Made by a program: the position numbers and the translations under genes. A DNA stretch of 64,000 nucleotides from Flammeovirga yaeyamensis (lineage in GTDB: Bacteria; Bacteroidota; Bacteroidia; Cytophagales; Flammeovirgaceae): NCBI RefSeq assembly GCF_018736045.1, contig NZ_CP076132.1, forward strand, positions 1,349,501-1,413,500. Direction: 5' to 3'. Below the pieces are notes generated by a model that searched no databases, had not been told where the DNA came from, and was given only the letters and a program-made list of their open reading frames with translations. Below are positions 10,432 through 17,141 of this stretch, in pieces; position 1 is the first letter of the stretch; every line of letters begins with the position of its first letter.

Positions 10432-11142
10432 ATGAATACTAAAGTTGACTGTATCTCTTGCACAAACTCTAATTGCATTATAAAACAAAACGCAATGGGA
10501 GAGGAAGCTGCTCCATTTTTAGAAAAAAAATTAAGCCTCAAAGCTAAGAAAGGTCAACCTTTCATCTTAGAAGGAGCACCTGTTCATGGGTTGTATTTTG
10601 TACAGCAAGGAAAAGTGAAAGTGGGAAAAACAGGAATAAATGGAAAAGAGCAAATTGTACGTCTTTGTCATGATGGAGAAATTATTGGTCACAGAGGCTT
10701 TGGAGTAGGTCAGTTTTATCATATTAGTGCGGTAGCTATAGAAGATGTGGTATTGTGTAATTTTTCTACAGATACCATTATGGAAATGCTGAAGAAAGTA
10801 CCTTCCCTTTGTTATGCCATGATGTTATTTTATGCGGATGAGCTTAATCGATCTGAAAATAAAGTAAAGAAGATCGCTCAGATGACAGTAAGGGAGAAGG
10901 TTATTGATGCTATTTTGTATATCAATAGAAAATTTGGGCAAACAAAAAACTTATTAAACATCCAATTATCACGAAAGGAGATTGCCGACTTTGCAGGTAC
11001 AACCGATGAGCAAGTGATTCGTGTAATTTCATCTCTTAAGAAAGAGAAAATTTTGATCGCTGAAGGGAAGAAAATAGGCATCATCAATTTAGAAAAATTG
11101 AAAAGAGAAATTGCTGAACATAACTTTTTCCTAGATAGTTAG
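10432..11142 (+). CDS. Crp/Fnr-family transcription regulator with N-terminal cysteines
   Basis: This 236-residue regulator has a cyclic-nucleotide-binding-like beta-roll at about 30-120 (PFILEGAPVHGLYFVQQGKVKVGK) and a C-terminal winged helix-turn-helix at about 170-220 (LSRKEIADFAGTTDEQVIRVI). The N-terminus has Cys7, Cys10 and Cys15 in DCISCTNSNC, resembling the cysteine cluster that binds an Fe-S centre in Fnr. This suggests oxygen or redox sensing, but a fourth ligand was not identified. Its position before a recombinase-like gene and a NarK transporter suggests control of nitrate metabolism. A TACGTA palindrome lies at 10400-10405, upstream of the start. Confidence 0.88.
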   Translation: MNTKVDCISCTNSNCIIKQNAMGEEAAPFLEKKLSLKAKKGQPFILEGAPVHGLYFVQQGKVKVGKTGINGKEQIVRLCHDGEIIGHRGFGVGQFYHISAVAIEDVVLCNFSTDTIMEMLKKVPSLCYAMMLFYADELNRSENKVKKIAQMTVREKVIDAILYINRKFGQTKNLLNIQLSRKEIADFAGTTDEQVIRVISSLKKEKILIAEGKKIGIINLEKLKREIAEHNFFLDS

Positions 11143-11211
11143 TTTTCAGAGTGTTCGTGAAAAAAATAAAAAATGTAACAGCTATTCTATTGTAAACTGA
11201 ATTTTTTTCAT

Positions 11212-11250
11212 TAAAATGTGTTTTCAAATTCATACTCTAAAATGTGTTTT
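11212..11250 (+). repeat. Pair of 13-bp direct repeats TAAAATGTGTTTT
   Basis: Identical 13-mers at 11212-11224 and 11238-11250 are spaced 26 bases apart, about two and a half helical turns. They lie 30-70 bases upstream of the recombinase-like gene and could be binding sites for a regulator such as the adjacent Fnr-like protein. No family consensus was matched. Confidence 0.5.
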
Positions 11251-11274
11251 TTTAACCTCACATAATAGCAAACA

Positions 11275-11282
11275 ATACGTAT
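11275..11282. promoter_or_regulatory. ATACGTAT palindrome overlapping the start codon of the recombinase-like gene
   Basis: The 8-bp palindrome ATACGTAT overlaps the ATG at 11281. It shares the TACGTA core with the cluster upstream of narK, which would fit autoregulation if the protein binds this site. No binding evidence is available. Confidence 0.4.
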
Positions 11283-11955
11283 GGCAATTTATACATATCT
11301 TCGTATTTCACCCGTTGCAACTGCAAAAATCCAACAACAAGCAAAGGCTAAGGGAAAACTTTTTATTGAAAAATGCCCTGTTACTCTTCCTTTTATAGAG
11401 CGTCCTAGAGCACAAGAATTATTAGAAATTCTTGGTGAAGATGATGTTTTAAACATTGGTGATATCGATAAACTAGGAGATAACCCTGTAGATATACTTC
11501 AAGGCTTGGAGGCACTTTTAAAAACTAATGCTACTATTAATATTCAAAAATTTGATGTAGAAGAAGCACATGCTAATGCAGGTGTGAAAAGTGTCATTAG
11601 TGCAATAAAGACGTTATTGCATATGAAAGAATATCAAGTTCAGGAAAAAACTGTAGAGGGTATTGCAAGAGCAAAAGCAGAAGGTAAGTACAAAGGAGGG
11701 AAGAAAGGACGTAAGATGAATTTTGAACGTTGGTCGGAGAGAAACAAAGATGTAATCGAAGCTTTACAGTCAGGTTTAACTACTAAAGAAATATCAGAAC
11801 TTACGGGTGTGGGTAAAACTCAAGTGTCTAGAGTTCGAAAAAGACTGAGAGAGTTTAATGCAGAACAACAACAAGAAGCTCTTGAAATTCAAAATACATC
11901 TGCTGCTGATAATAATACTATTGAAGTTAATGAAGCTGAAATGGCTTCTATTTAA
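11281..11955 (+). CDS. Degenerate serine-recombinase (resolvase-like) DNA-binding protein
   Basis: This 224-residue protein has a resolvase/invertase N-terminal fold: IYTYLRIS with Arg8 and Ser10 at the canonical positions, RPRAQELLEIL, GDIDKLGDNPVDIL at 60-73, and the long helix ending KTVEGIARAKAEGKYKGG. A basic linker (KKGRKMN) and an HTH_7-like helix-turn-helix (about 163-190, LTTKEISELTGVGKTQVSRV) follow. The catalytic DRLGR motif is altered to DKLGD, so the two arginines expected beside Asp63 are Lys64 and Asp67. It is probably a poor or inactive recombinase. There is no transposon or inverted repeat around it. Its place between an Fnr-like regulator and narK, among TACGTA sites, suggests a role as a transcription factor (inference). 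Confidence 0.8.
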   Translation: MAIYTYLRISPVATAKIQQQAKAKGKLFIEKCPVTLPFIERPRAQELLEILGEDDVLNIGDIDKLGDNPVDILQGLEALLKTNATINIQKFDVEEAHANAGVKSVISAIKTLLHMKEYQVQEKTVEGIARAKAEGKYKGGKKGRKMNFERWSERNKDVIEALQSGLTTKEISELTGVGKTQVSRVRKRLREFNAEQQQEALEIQNTSAADNNTIEVNEAEMASI

Positions 11956-11975
11956 AGATATGCTATAAAATTAAG

Positions 11976-11989
11976 CGTATTATAATACG
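11976..11989. promoter_or_regulatory. Perfect 14-bp palindrome CGTATTATAATACG
   Basis: The two halves, CGTATTA and TAATACG, are exact reverse complements. The site begins 21 bases after the recombinase-like gene and starts the run of TACGTA-type motifs leading to narK. It may be an operator for the recombinase-like protein. Confidence 0.45.
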
Positions 11990-12010
11990 TTTGATCATAA
12001 AAATAAAGTT

Positions 12011-12050
12011 AGAGGTGAACTCATTAATTATTGAGCTCCCTCTTTTTTTT
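12011..12050 (+). terminator. Terminator after the recombinase-like gene
   Basis: An imperfect stem (AGAGG..CTCA with TGAG..CCTCT) around an AT-rich loop is followed by eight T residues. It separates the recombinase-like gene from narK, so narK probably has its own promoter in the TACGTA region. Confidence 0.7.
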
Positions 12051-12167
12051 ACGTAATTCTTAGCTACATCAATGAAATTACGTAAAAAATTACGTATAAA
12101 TTTTTAAAATTAAGTATTAATACGTAGTATTGTCTTCGTAATACATCAGAAAACTAGGTAATACGTA
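12049..12167. promoter_or_regulatory. Cluster of five TACGTA sites upstream of narK
   Basis: TACGTA cores occur at 12050-12055, 12079-12084, 12091-12096, 12121-12126 and 12162-12167, the last ending 3 bases before the narK ATG. Two are extended to TTACGTAA. Partial copies (TTCGTAATAC at 12135-12144) also occur. At this base composition the hexamer is expected about once per 3 kb, so five in 120 bases is a strong local excess and marks a probable multi-site operator. Confidence 0.6.
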
Positions 12168-12170
12168 AAA

Positions 12171-13571
12171 ATGAAGTCAATCACATCAACAGAAAAGGCT
12201 ACAAGAATTAACTTGTTAGACTTTAGCAGCATTCAAATGCGAACTTTTCACCTAAGCTGGATCGCATTCTTTTTATGTTTCTTCGGATGGTTCTCACATG
12301 CACCATTACTACATTCAACAATTGGTCCTGACTTGGACTTAACAAAAGATCAAAAAACACTTGCATTTATTGCTTCAGTTGGTGTTACGATTTTTGCTCG
12401 TTTGGGAATTGGTAACCTTTGTGATAAAATCGGTCCAAGAAAAAGTTATGTTTACCTATTAGTATTTGGTGCATTTGCAGTAGCAGGTTCATCTTTTGCA
12501 ACTACTTGGGAAACGTATTTATTATCTCGTTTAGCTATTGGTGTAATTGGAGCCTCATTCGTTATTACACAGTACCATACTTCGGTAATGTTTGCTCCTA
12601 ATGTAATTGGTATCGCCAATGCTACTACAGCAGGTTGGGGTAACTTAGGTGGTGGTGTTACAAACGCTACTATGCCATTAATTGCTTCTGGTGTTGTTGC
12701 TTTTGGTTTAGCCGAAGCGAATGAGTCTTGGAGAATTGCGATGTGGATTCCAGCTGCAATTATGTTATTCGTTGCTTTCTTATACTGGAAATATACGACT
12801 GATTGCCCTAAAGGAAATTATGAAGATCTTCCAAACGAAAGACCACAAGCAAAGAAAGGAGAGAAGAGTTTATTCTTATCTGCAGTGAATGATAGAAGAG
12901 TTTGGATCTTATTCTTGATGTATGCAGGATGTTTCGGTATGGAACTTTTTGTAACAGGTAAAGCCTCTACGTATTATCAAACAAAATTTAGTTTAAGTCA
13001 GGAAGCAGCAGGTGTGGTAGTATTGTTCTTCGGAGCAATGAACTTGTTTGCTCGTTCAACAGGTGGTTGGATTGCTGATAAATTCGCTAAGAACTCCGGT
13101 CTAAATGGTCGTGTAAAAATATTAGTATATGTTGTGGTTGCAGAGGGTATTGCCCTTCTATTGTTCTCACAAATGGACGTATTAGGATTTGCCATTGCAA
13201 GTATGGTATTCTTCTCTCTATTCGTTCAAATGGCGGAAGGAGCAACTTACTCTGTAGTTCCATTTATTAATAGAAAAGCTTTAGGAGCTGTATCTGGTAT
13301 TGTAGGTGCAGGTGGTAATGTAGGTGCAGTATTATATGCTCAGTACTTACTTAGAAGCGGATCTTCATTACAAGATGCATTCTTCGCCTTTGGTTTCGTT
13401 GTCGCAGCAGTAGGCTTCTTAGGTTTATTAGTGAAGTTCTCTCCAGAGGACGAAGCTGCTGCAGTTGCAGAACAAAAGAAATTAGAAGAATTCGAAGCTA
13501 AATTAAGAGCTGAAGAAAAAGAAAGAAATAGTTACAATGATAACGACGGAGCTCCTCAGGTAGCTATCTAG
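12171..13571 (+). CDS. narK: NarK-type nitrate/nitrite transporter (MFS)
   Basis: This 466-residue protein has about twelve hydrophobic segments. It carries the nitrate-porter signature AGWGNLGGGVTNA (154-166) and a second glycine-rich motif near residues 290-305 (ARSTGGWIADKF), typical of the NNP family of the major facilitator superfamily. Arg77 in FARLGIG matches the substrate-binding arginine position of NarK-like proteins. It should move nitrate or nitrite across the inner membrane, by H+ symport or by nitrate/nitrite exchange; the sequence alone does not decide. The cytoplasmic tail is charged (EEFEAKLRAEEKE). No nitrate reductase gene lies in the window. The upstream TACGTA cluster suggests dedicated regulation. 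Confidence 0.92.
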   Translation: MKSITSTEKATRINLLDFSSIQMRTFHLSWIAFFLCFFGWFSHAPLLHSTIGPDLDLTKDQKTLAFIASVGVTIFARLGIGNLCDKIGPRKSYVYLLVFGAFAVAGSSFATTWETYLLSRLAIGVIGASFVITQYHTSVMFAPNVIGIANATTAGWGNLGGGVTNATMPLIASGVVAFGLAEANESWRIAMWIPAAIMLFVAFLYWKYTTDCPKGNYEDLPNERPQAKKGEKSLFLSAVNDRRVWILFLMYAGCFGMELFVTGKASTYYQTKFSLSQEAAGVVVLFFGAMNLFARSTGGWIADKFAKNSGLNGRVKILVYVVVAEGIALLLFSQMDVLGFAIASMVFFSLFVQMAEGATYSVVPFINRKALGAVSGIVGAGGNVGAVLYAQYLLRSGSSLQDAFFAFGFVVAAVGFLGLLVKFSPEDEAAAVAEQKKLEEFEAKLRAEEKERNSYNDNDGAPQVAI

Positions 13572-13670
13572 TATCATTAGAAATATTATATATCTAACAA
13601 ACAAAAATTATTAGTGTTCCGAATTTTAGCACATCGGTGCAAATTAAATACTCTTATTATTCCAATAAAT

Positions 13671-13709
13671 AGCAGCTTTCTTCTACTGGAGGAAAGCTGC
13701 TTTTTTTTT
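13671..13709 (+). terminator. Terminator after narK
   Basis: A 10-bp stem, AGCAGCTTTC (13671-13680) with GAAAGCTGCT (13692-13701), is followed by eight T residues, about 100 bases downstream of the narK stop. Confidence 0.9.
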
Positions 13710-13934
13710 ATGTTTATGTAGAAGATGAGGGATTATAAAACGATGAGTATAGTTACTAATCTCAAGCTATTCTGTGAAGAAGAAATCATATTTATTATTA
13801 TGCTGGAAAGTAAAGAATAATAAACAGAAAAGGAGGTGAATTTTGATAATTATAATTGCTCTGAATTAATTTTTAAAAATTGTCTGAGCATTGTTATATG
13901 AGTTAATAAAATAGTGTGTTTAAAAAAGTATAGA
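13710..13934. other. Non-coding spacer with a long anti-Shine-Dalgarno match
   Basis: No gene is supported here. An AAGGAGGTGA string (13830-13839), ten bases complementary to the 16S rRNA tail, is followed by a TTG and only eight codons before a stop. It does not head a recognisable gene. Confidence 0.4.
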
Positions 13935-13969
13935 CAAAAAAGAAGGGAACCCGCATCGCGAATACCCTT
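13935..13969 (-). terminator. Probable terminator of htrA
   Basis: On the minus strand an AAGGG/CCCTT outer stem and a CGC-GAT-GCG inner stem, separated by a symmetric internal loop, are followed by a T run. It lies about 255 bases beyond the htrA stop, so the mRNA would have a long 3' untranslated region. Confidence 0.6.
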
Positions 13970-14224
13970 TCCCCATTACTTAAAGCAAACTATTGTATCT
14001 TATGTAATTAGTTAATTACCATTAAATTGATATTAACTGTTACGAATTTCTTTTTCTTGATCTTCAATTATACAAACGCTAATATAGGGGTAAAAAGTTT
14101 CAATAATAAAGTTAACAAATGAAAATATGTAATTTTTTTTTCTAAATCTTGCTGGTTGAATTATAAATTACACGACATATACATATTAGCTCTGTATATA
14201 TCGTGCAATTTAATAACTGTTTTG

Positions 14225-15703
14225 TTATAATCCAATTCCTACGTACTCTCTTTCGCCATTTGGATAAATTCCTTCAATTAAAATACCTCCTGACTTCCCT
14301 CTTAGGGCAACTCCAAGGTCATCTAACGAACGAACCGGTTCACGATCGACGTAAGTAATAATAAAACCTTCTTTTATTCCTGCATTATAAAGTTTACCAT
14401 TAGGTACGAGCTTTGTTATAGCCAAACCACCTTTAATTCCTAATGCATTCGCTTGTTTATCAGAAATTGGTTGTACCTCTGCAGATAATGCAGCAATGGC
14501 TTCACTCGAATTTTTCGGTGCTTTCACAATATCTGTAGTATTCATTGTGTTTTTCAATTTCACCTCAAAATCTTTCAACTTACCTTTTCTGCTAACAGTT
14601 ACATTTACTTGATCACCAGGTCGTCTTCTTGCAATAATTTCTTGAAGTTCTGAAACTGTTTCAATTTCCTCTTCATTAATTTTTACAATGATGTCACCTG
14701 CCTCAATACCCGCTTCTTCAGCAGCTCCTTGTGGACTTACATCGACAACAGCAACACCAGCGATTTTATCAAGCCCAGCTTCGTCTGCGATTTTTTGATC
14801 TACATCCTGAATCTGAACTCCTATTAAAGCTCTTTGCACCGCACCGTATTCTCTAAGGTCATCCATCACCTTTTTAACCAACTCAGAAGGTACAGCAAAA
14901 GAATATCCTGTAAACGACCCTGTTTTAGAGGCAATAGCAGTATTGATACCAATCAATGCACCGTTTAAGTCAACTAATGCACCACCAGAGTTACCTGGGT
15001 TAACAGCAGCATCTGTTTGAATAAATGATTCGACAGATAAATTTGTTTTCGATCTTAATATATTAATGTTTCTCGCTTTAGCACTGACAATACCTGCAGT
15101 AACTGTAGAAGTAAGTTCGTAAGGGTTTCCCACGGCTAAAACCCATTCACCGACTTTAACATTGTCTGAATTTCCAAAAGCTAGAAAATCTAAATTGTTT
15201 TCTGGTTTAATTTTCAATAAGGCCAAATCTGTTGTTGGATCGGTGCCTACTAATTCTGCTGTATAAACATGCTTGTCTTCTAATACTACTTCAATTTTAG
15301 AAGCTCCTTCAATAACGTGGTTGTTTGTGGCAATATATCCATCAGCAGTGAGGATTACACCAGAACCAGATCCAAGTTGTCCTTCACCACTTCTAGGCTC
15401 TCCAAAGAAATCATGGAAGAAACGAGGCGTACTTCTAGAAGGCCTGTTAGAAAAATCAACATATGTTTTAATGTGAACTACAGCAGGAGTAGCTTTTTCT
15501 GCTGCTTTAATAAAATTCATCCCTTCAGGAACGACATAGTCTTTTCGGTCAACCGTATTTTCGTAATTCGTAAATGCTACACTCTTTTCAACTTCATTTT
15601 TCGTCACGATTTGTTGAGGAGCGAAAAATGTAGTGTAAGCTCCAATCGTAATGACACCACCCAATACAGAAGCTGCCATCATTGATAAAAATTGTTTTTT
15701 CAT
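14225..15703 (-). CDS. degP: Periplasmic serine protease of the HtrA/DegP/DegQ family
   Basis: This 492-residue protein has an N-terminal membrane or signal segment (residues 7-27), a trypsin-like domain and two PDZ domains (about 285-375 and 400-490). The triad is complete: His129 in TNNHVIEG, Asp159 in DPTTDLALLKI and Ser239 in NPGNSGGALV. It should degrade or refold damaged envelope proteins. It is transcribed alone, away from the thioredoxin genes. The start is the ATG before KKQFLSMMA, which gives a normal export signal. DegP and DegQ cannot be separated on sequence alone. Confidence 0.95.
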   Translation of the reverse strand: MKKQFLSMMAASVLGGVITIGAYTTFFAPQQIVTKNEVEKSVAFTNYENTVDRKDYVVPEGMNFIKAAEKATPAVVHIKTYVDFSNRPSRSTPRFFHDFFGEPRSGEGQLGSGSGVILTADGYIATNNHVIEGASKIEVVLEDKHVYTAELVGTDPTTDLALLKIKPENNLDFLAFGNSDNVKVGEWVLAVGNPYELTSTVTAGIVSAKARNINILRSKTNLSVESFIQTDAAVNPGNSGGALVDLNGALIGINTAIASKTGSFTGYSFAVPSELVKKVMDDLREYGAVQRALIGVQIQDVDQKIADEAGLDKIAGVAVVDVSPQGAAEEAGIEAGDIIVKINEEEIETVSELQEIIARRRPGDQVNVTVSRKGKLKDFEVKLKNTMNTTDIVKAPKNSSEAIAALSAEVQPISDKQANALGIKGGLAITKLVPNGKLYNAGIKEGFIITYVDREPVRSLDDLGVALRGKSGGILIEGIYPNGEREYVGIGL

Positions 15704-15952
15704 GATAAGATAGTCTATAATCTCGTTTTTAATTTAACTAAAGTGATTCCGGTTTTGTTCATCACTTTATTGTACACTAGTATTCAGCATGTAAAACAAA
15801 CTCCATACAAAAGTTATTACGTTAAAAGTTTTTATCAAGGTAATTGAATAAATGATAATAAATTTTAACATCCGCAATTTTACGAATTATCATATAAATA
15901 TGGTGACAGGCATCAATTTTTAATTGTAAAAAATACCTCACATTTGTAATAT

Positions 15953-16136
15953 CATAAGCGGATAAGTCAAATAAACCTTGCGTTTTGGGCTGCTTATGGT
16001 AATAATATACTTTTTTAAAAAGTATTGTTATAGAACTGAGAGTTTCTGTCCGAAAGGGCAGATCAATTTTCATAGTGTTTAAAGTTTGGGTGTAAATTGA
16101 AACAGGGCTCGTTTATTAGCGAGCCTTGTTTTTTTT
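15953..16136 (+). ncRNA. Candidate structured small RNA with its own terminator
   Basis: No plus-strand coding gene lies upstream, yet the segment ends in a terminator. Three hairpins precede it: CATAAGC (15953-15959) with GCTTATG (15992-15998); the 19-base palindrome ATACTTTTTTAAAAAGTAT at 16007-16025; and TCTGTCC-GAAA-GGGCAGA at 16045-16062, a 7-bp stem with a GNRA loop. The class is unknown; conserved motifs of SRP RNA, tmRNA or RNase P were not seen. The 5' end is a guess set at the first hairpin. An 83-codon minus-strand frame covering the same DNA has no recognisable features. Confidence 0.5.
16101..16136 (+). terminator. Intrinsic terminator without an upstream coding gene
   Basis: An 11-bp stem including one G-U pair, AACAGGGCTCG (16101-16111) with CGAGCCTTGTT (16120-16130), is followed by T residues on the plus strand. 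It ends the candidate small RNA. Confidence 0.85.
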
Positions 16137-16211
16137 ATATTATTTAAGTTTTGTCAAATTGTCCTTTTCATTTATTGTCATTCTGACATAAAATAAGACA
16201 TTCTAATCCTT

Positions 16212-16219
16212 TATATTTG
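16212..16219 (+). promoter_or_regulatory. TATATTTG -7 element before the CPPC thioredoxin gene
   Basis: The octamer matches the Bacteroidota TAnnTTTG consensus and lies 60 bases before the start codon. No well-spaced TTTG -33 box was found, so this is a tentative call. Confidence 0.35.
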
Positions 16220-16279
16220 TGATTATAGTTTTTGTACTGATTTTGAGATAAATAATGTACAAAAAGGTATTTTATAAAA

Positions 16280-16609
16280 ATGTTTACGTTACCAACCAAA
16301 TTGATTCAGCTTAGAAATAATAATCACTTGAGAGAAATCCTTGATAACAACCAAAAAGTGATTTTAGATTTTTCTACCGATTGGTGTCCTCCGTGCCGTG
16401 TAATGGAAGGAACAATTGCGAACCTTACTTTCGAATTAGAGGGAAAGGCTATCGTAGTTAAAGTAGATCCAGAAAAGTTTAAGGATATTGCCGATCAATA
16501 TAAGATTAAGGGTATTCCCTATTTTGTAGGTGTAGTAGATAATATAGAGTCGGGTAGGGCACATGGAATTGTACCTATTCAACAATTAAAAAATATGATC
16601 AATGAATAA
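16280..16609 (+). CDS. Thioredoxin-family protein with a CPPC active site
   Basis: This 109-residue single-domain thioredoxin fold has the active site WCPPC (Cys36, Cys39) and the cis-proline loop GIPYF (Pro80). Classical thioredoxin has CGPC; CPPC shifts redox potential and is found in many Bacteroidota paralogues. No signal peptide is evident, so it should act in the cytoplasm as a thiol-disulfide reductant. Its stop codon overlaps the start of a 41-residue Cys-Cys protein, suggesting coupled translation and a shared function. Confidence 0.88.
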   Translation: MFTLPTKLIQLRNNNHLREILDNNQKVILDFSTDWCPPCRVMEGTIANLTFELEGKAIVVKVDPEKFKDIADQYKIKGIPYFVGVVDNIESGRAHGIVPIQQLKNMINE

Positions 16610-16727
16610 ATATTTTAACAAGCTTTTAACATGGCTAGAAAAGCTTTATTCTCAAAAACGTACACAAAATAACGGTTGTTGTACGGCTTCGATCAAGCGT
16701 TTTGAAAACGACAAAAAGTACAATTAA
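16602..16727 (+). CDS. 41-residue Cys-Cys mini-protein overlapping the thioredoxin gene
   Basis: An ATG inside the last codons of the thioredoxin gene (8-base overlap) opens a 41-codon frame ending TAA. The product starts MNKYFNKLLTWLEKLY, which could form an amphipathic helix, and contains NNGCCTAS with vicinal cysteines and a basic tail (IKRFENDKKYN). A strong bidirectional terminator begins 2 bases after the stop, so the frame exactly fills the space between thioredoxin and terminator. A partner, substrate or metal-binding role for the CC pair is inference. It is not a family I recognise. Confidence 0.65.
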   Translation: MNKYFNKLLTWLEKLYSQKRTQNNGCCTASIKRFENDKKYN

Positions 16728-16729
16728 CA

Positions 16730-16764
16730 AAAAAGGATTCTCAAATAAATTGGGAATCCTTTTT
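16730..16764. terminator. Bidirectional terminator
   Basis: The 11-bp stem AAAAAGGATTC (16730-16740) with GAATCCTTTTT (16754-16764) has T runs in both directions. It serves the thioredoxin/mini-protein pair and the convergent small secreted protein gene. Confidence 0.9.
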
Positions 16765-16766
16765 TG

Positions 16767-17051
16767 TTACTGTGCTACTTTCAAAAGATATCTACTCGAT
16801 ATCAAATGTCCACATTCAGTCATGTGGTAATTCACTTTCGCTTTATATTCTTGTTTCCCCTTAATATGAGGATCCGTTTTTACTACTATATGTGTGTTTT
16901 TAGGTAAGTGACTTACTTTTTTCATCTTACCATCAATCACCTTGTAGATGGGTGCTTTACCCTTGATCTTCACCTGATGCTCATCTTCTGCAAAAGCAGT
17001 GAATCCGATCAATAATGAAGTCAATACCATTAGTAAAATCTTTTTTATCAT
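16767..17051 (-). CDS. Small secreted protein, function unknown
   Basis: This 94-residue protein has a clear signal peptide (MIKKILLMVLTSLLIGFTAFA, cut before EDEH). The mature part is short, basic and beta-rich (VKIKGKAPIYKVIDGKMKKV), resembling a single bacterial SH3-like fold, and contains one Cys (TECGHL). It lies upstream of no other gene in its operon and ends at the shared bidirectional terminator. No enzymatic motif is visible. A periplasmic or surface role is likely from the signal peptide; the function is unknown. Confidence 0.75.
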   Translation of the reverse strand: MIKKILLMVLTSLLIGFTAFAEDEHQVKIKGKAPIYKVIDGKMKKVSHLPKNTHIVVKTDPHIKGKQEYKAKVNYHMTECGHLISSRYLLKVAQ

Positions 17052-17141
17052 AGGGTAAATAGGTTTTGTTTCAGATTAAAAATACGTTGAATATCCAACA
17101 ATAGATACATAAACTCTATTCCTTAACTTGGTTTTAACAAT

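Noticed and set aside
11281-11955. An active transposon or integron resolvase
   Set aside because: No transposase, terminal inverted repeats or recombination site is present, and the catalytic arginines are missing.
13830-13880. A gene start suggested by the AGGAGGTGA string and TTG
   Set aside because: The frame stops after eight codons and no longer frame follows.
16045-16062. SRP RNA apical loop (GTCCGAAAGGGCAGA resembles the 4.5S RNA domain)
   Set aside because: The conserved AGCA-containing asymmetric loop is absent, so the hairpin is only a GNRA stem.
15822-16073. An 83-codon minus-strand frame between htrA and the thioredoxin gene
   Set aside because: Its composition is noncoding-like, it has no recognisable motif, and the same DNA carries hairpins and a plus-strand terminator, which fits a small RNA better.
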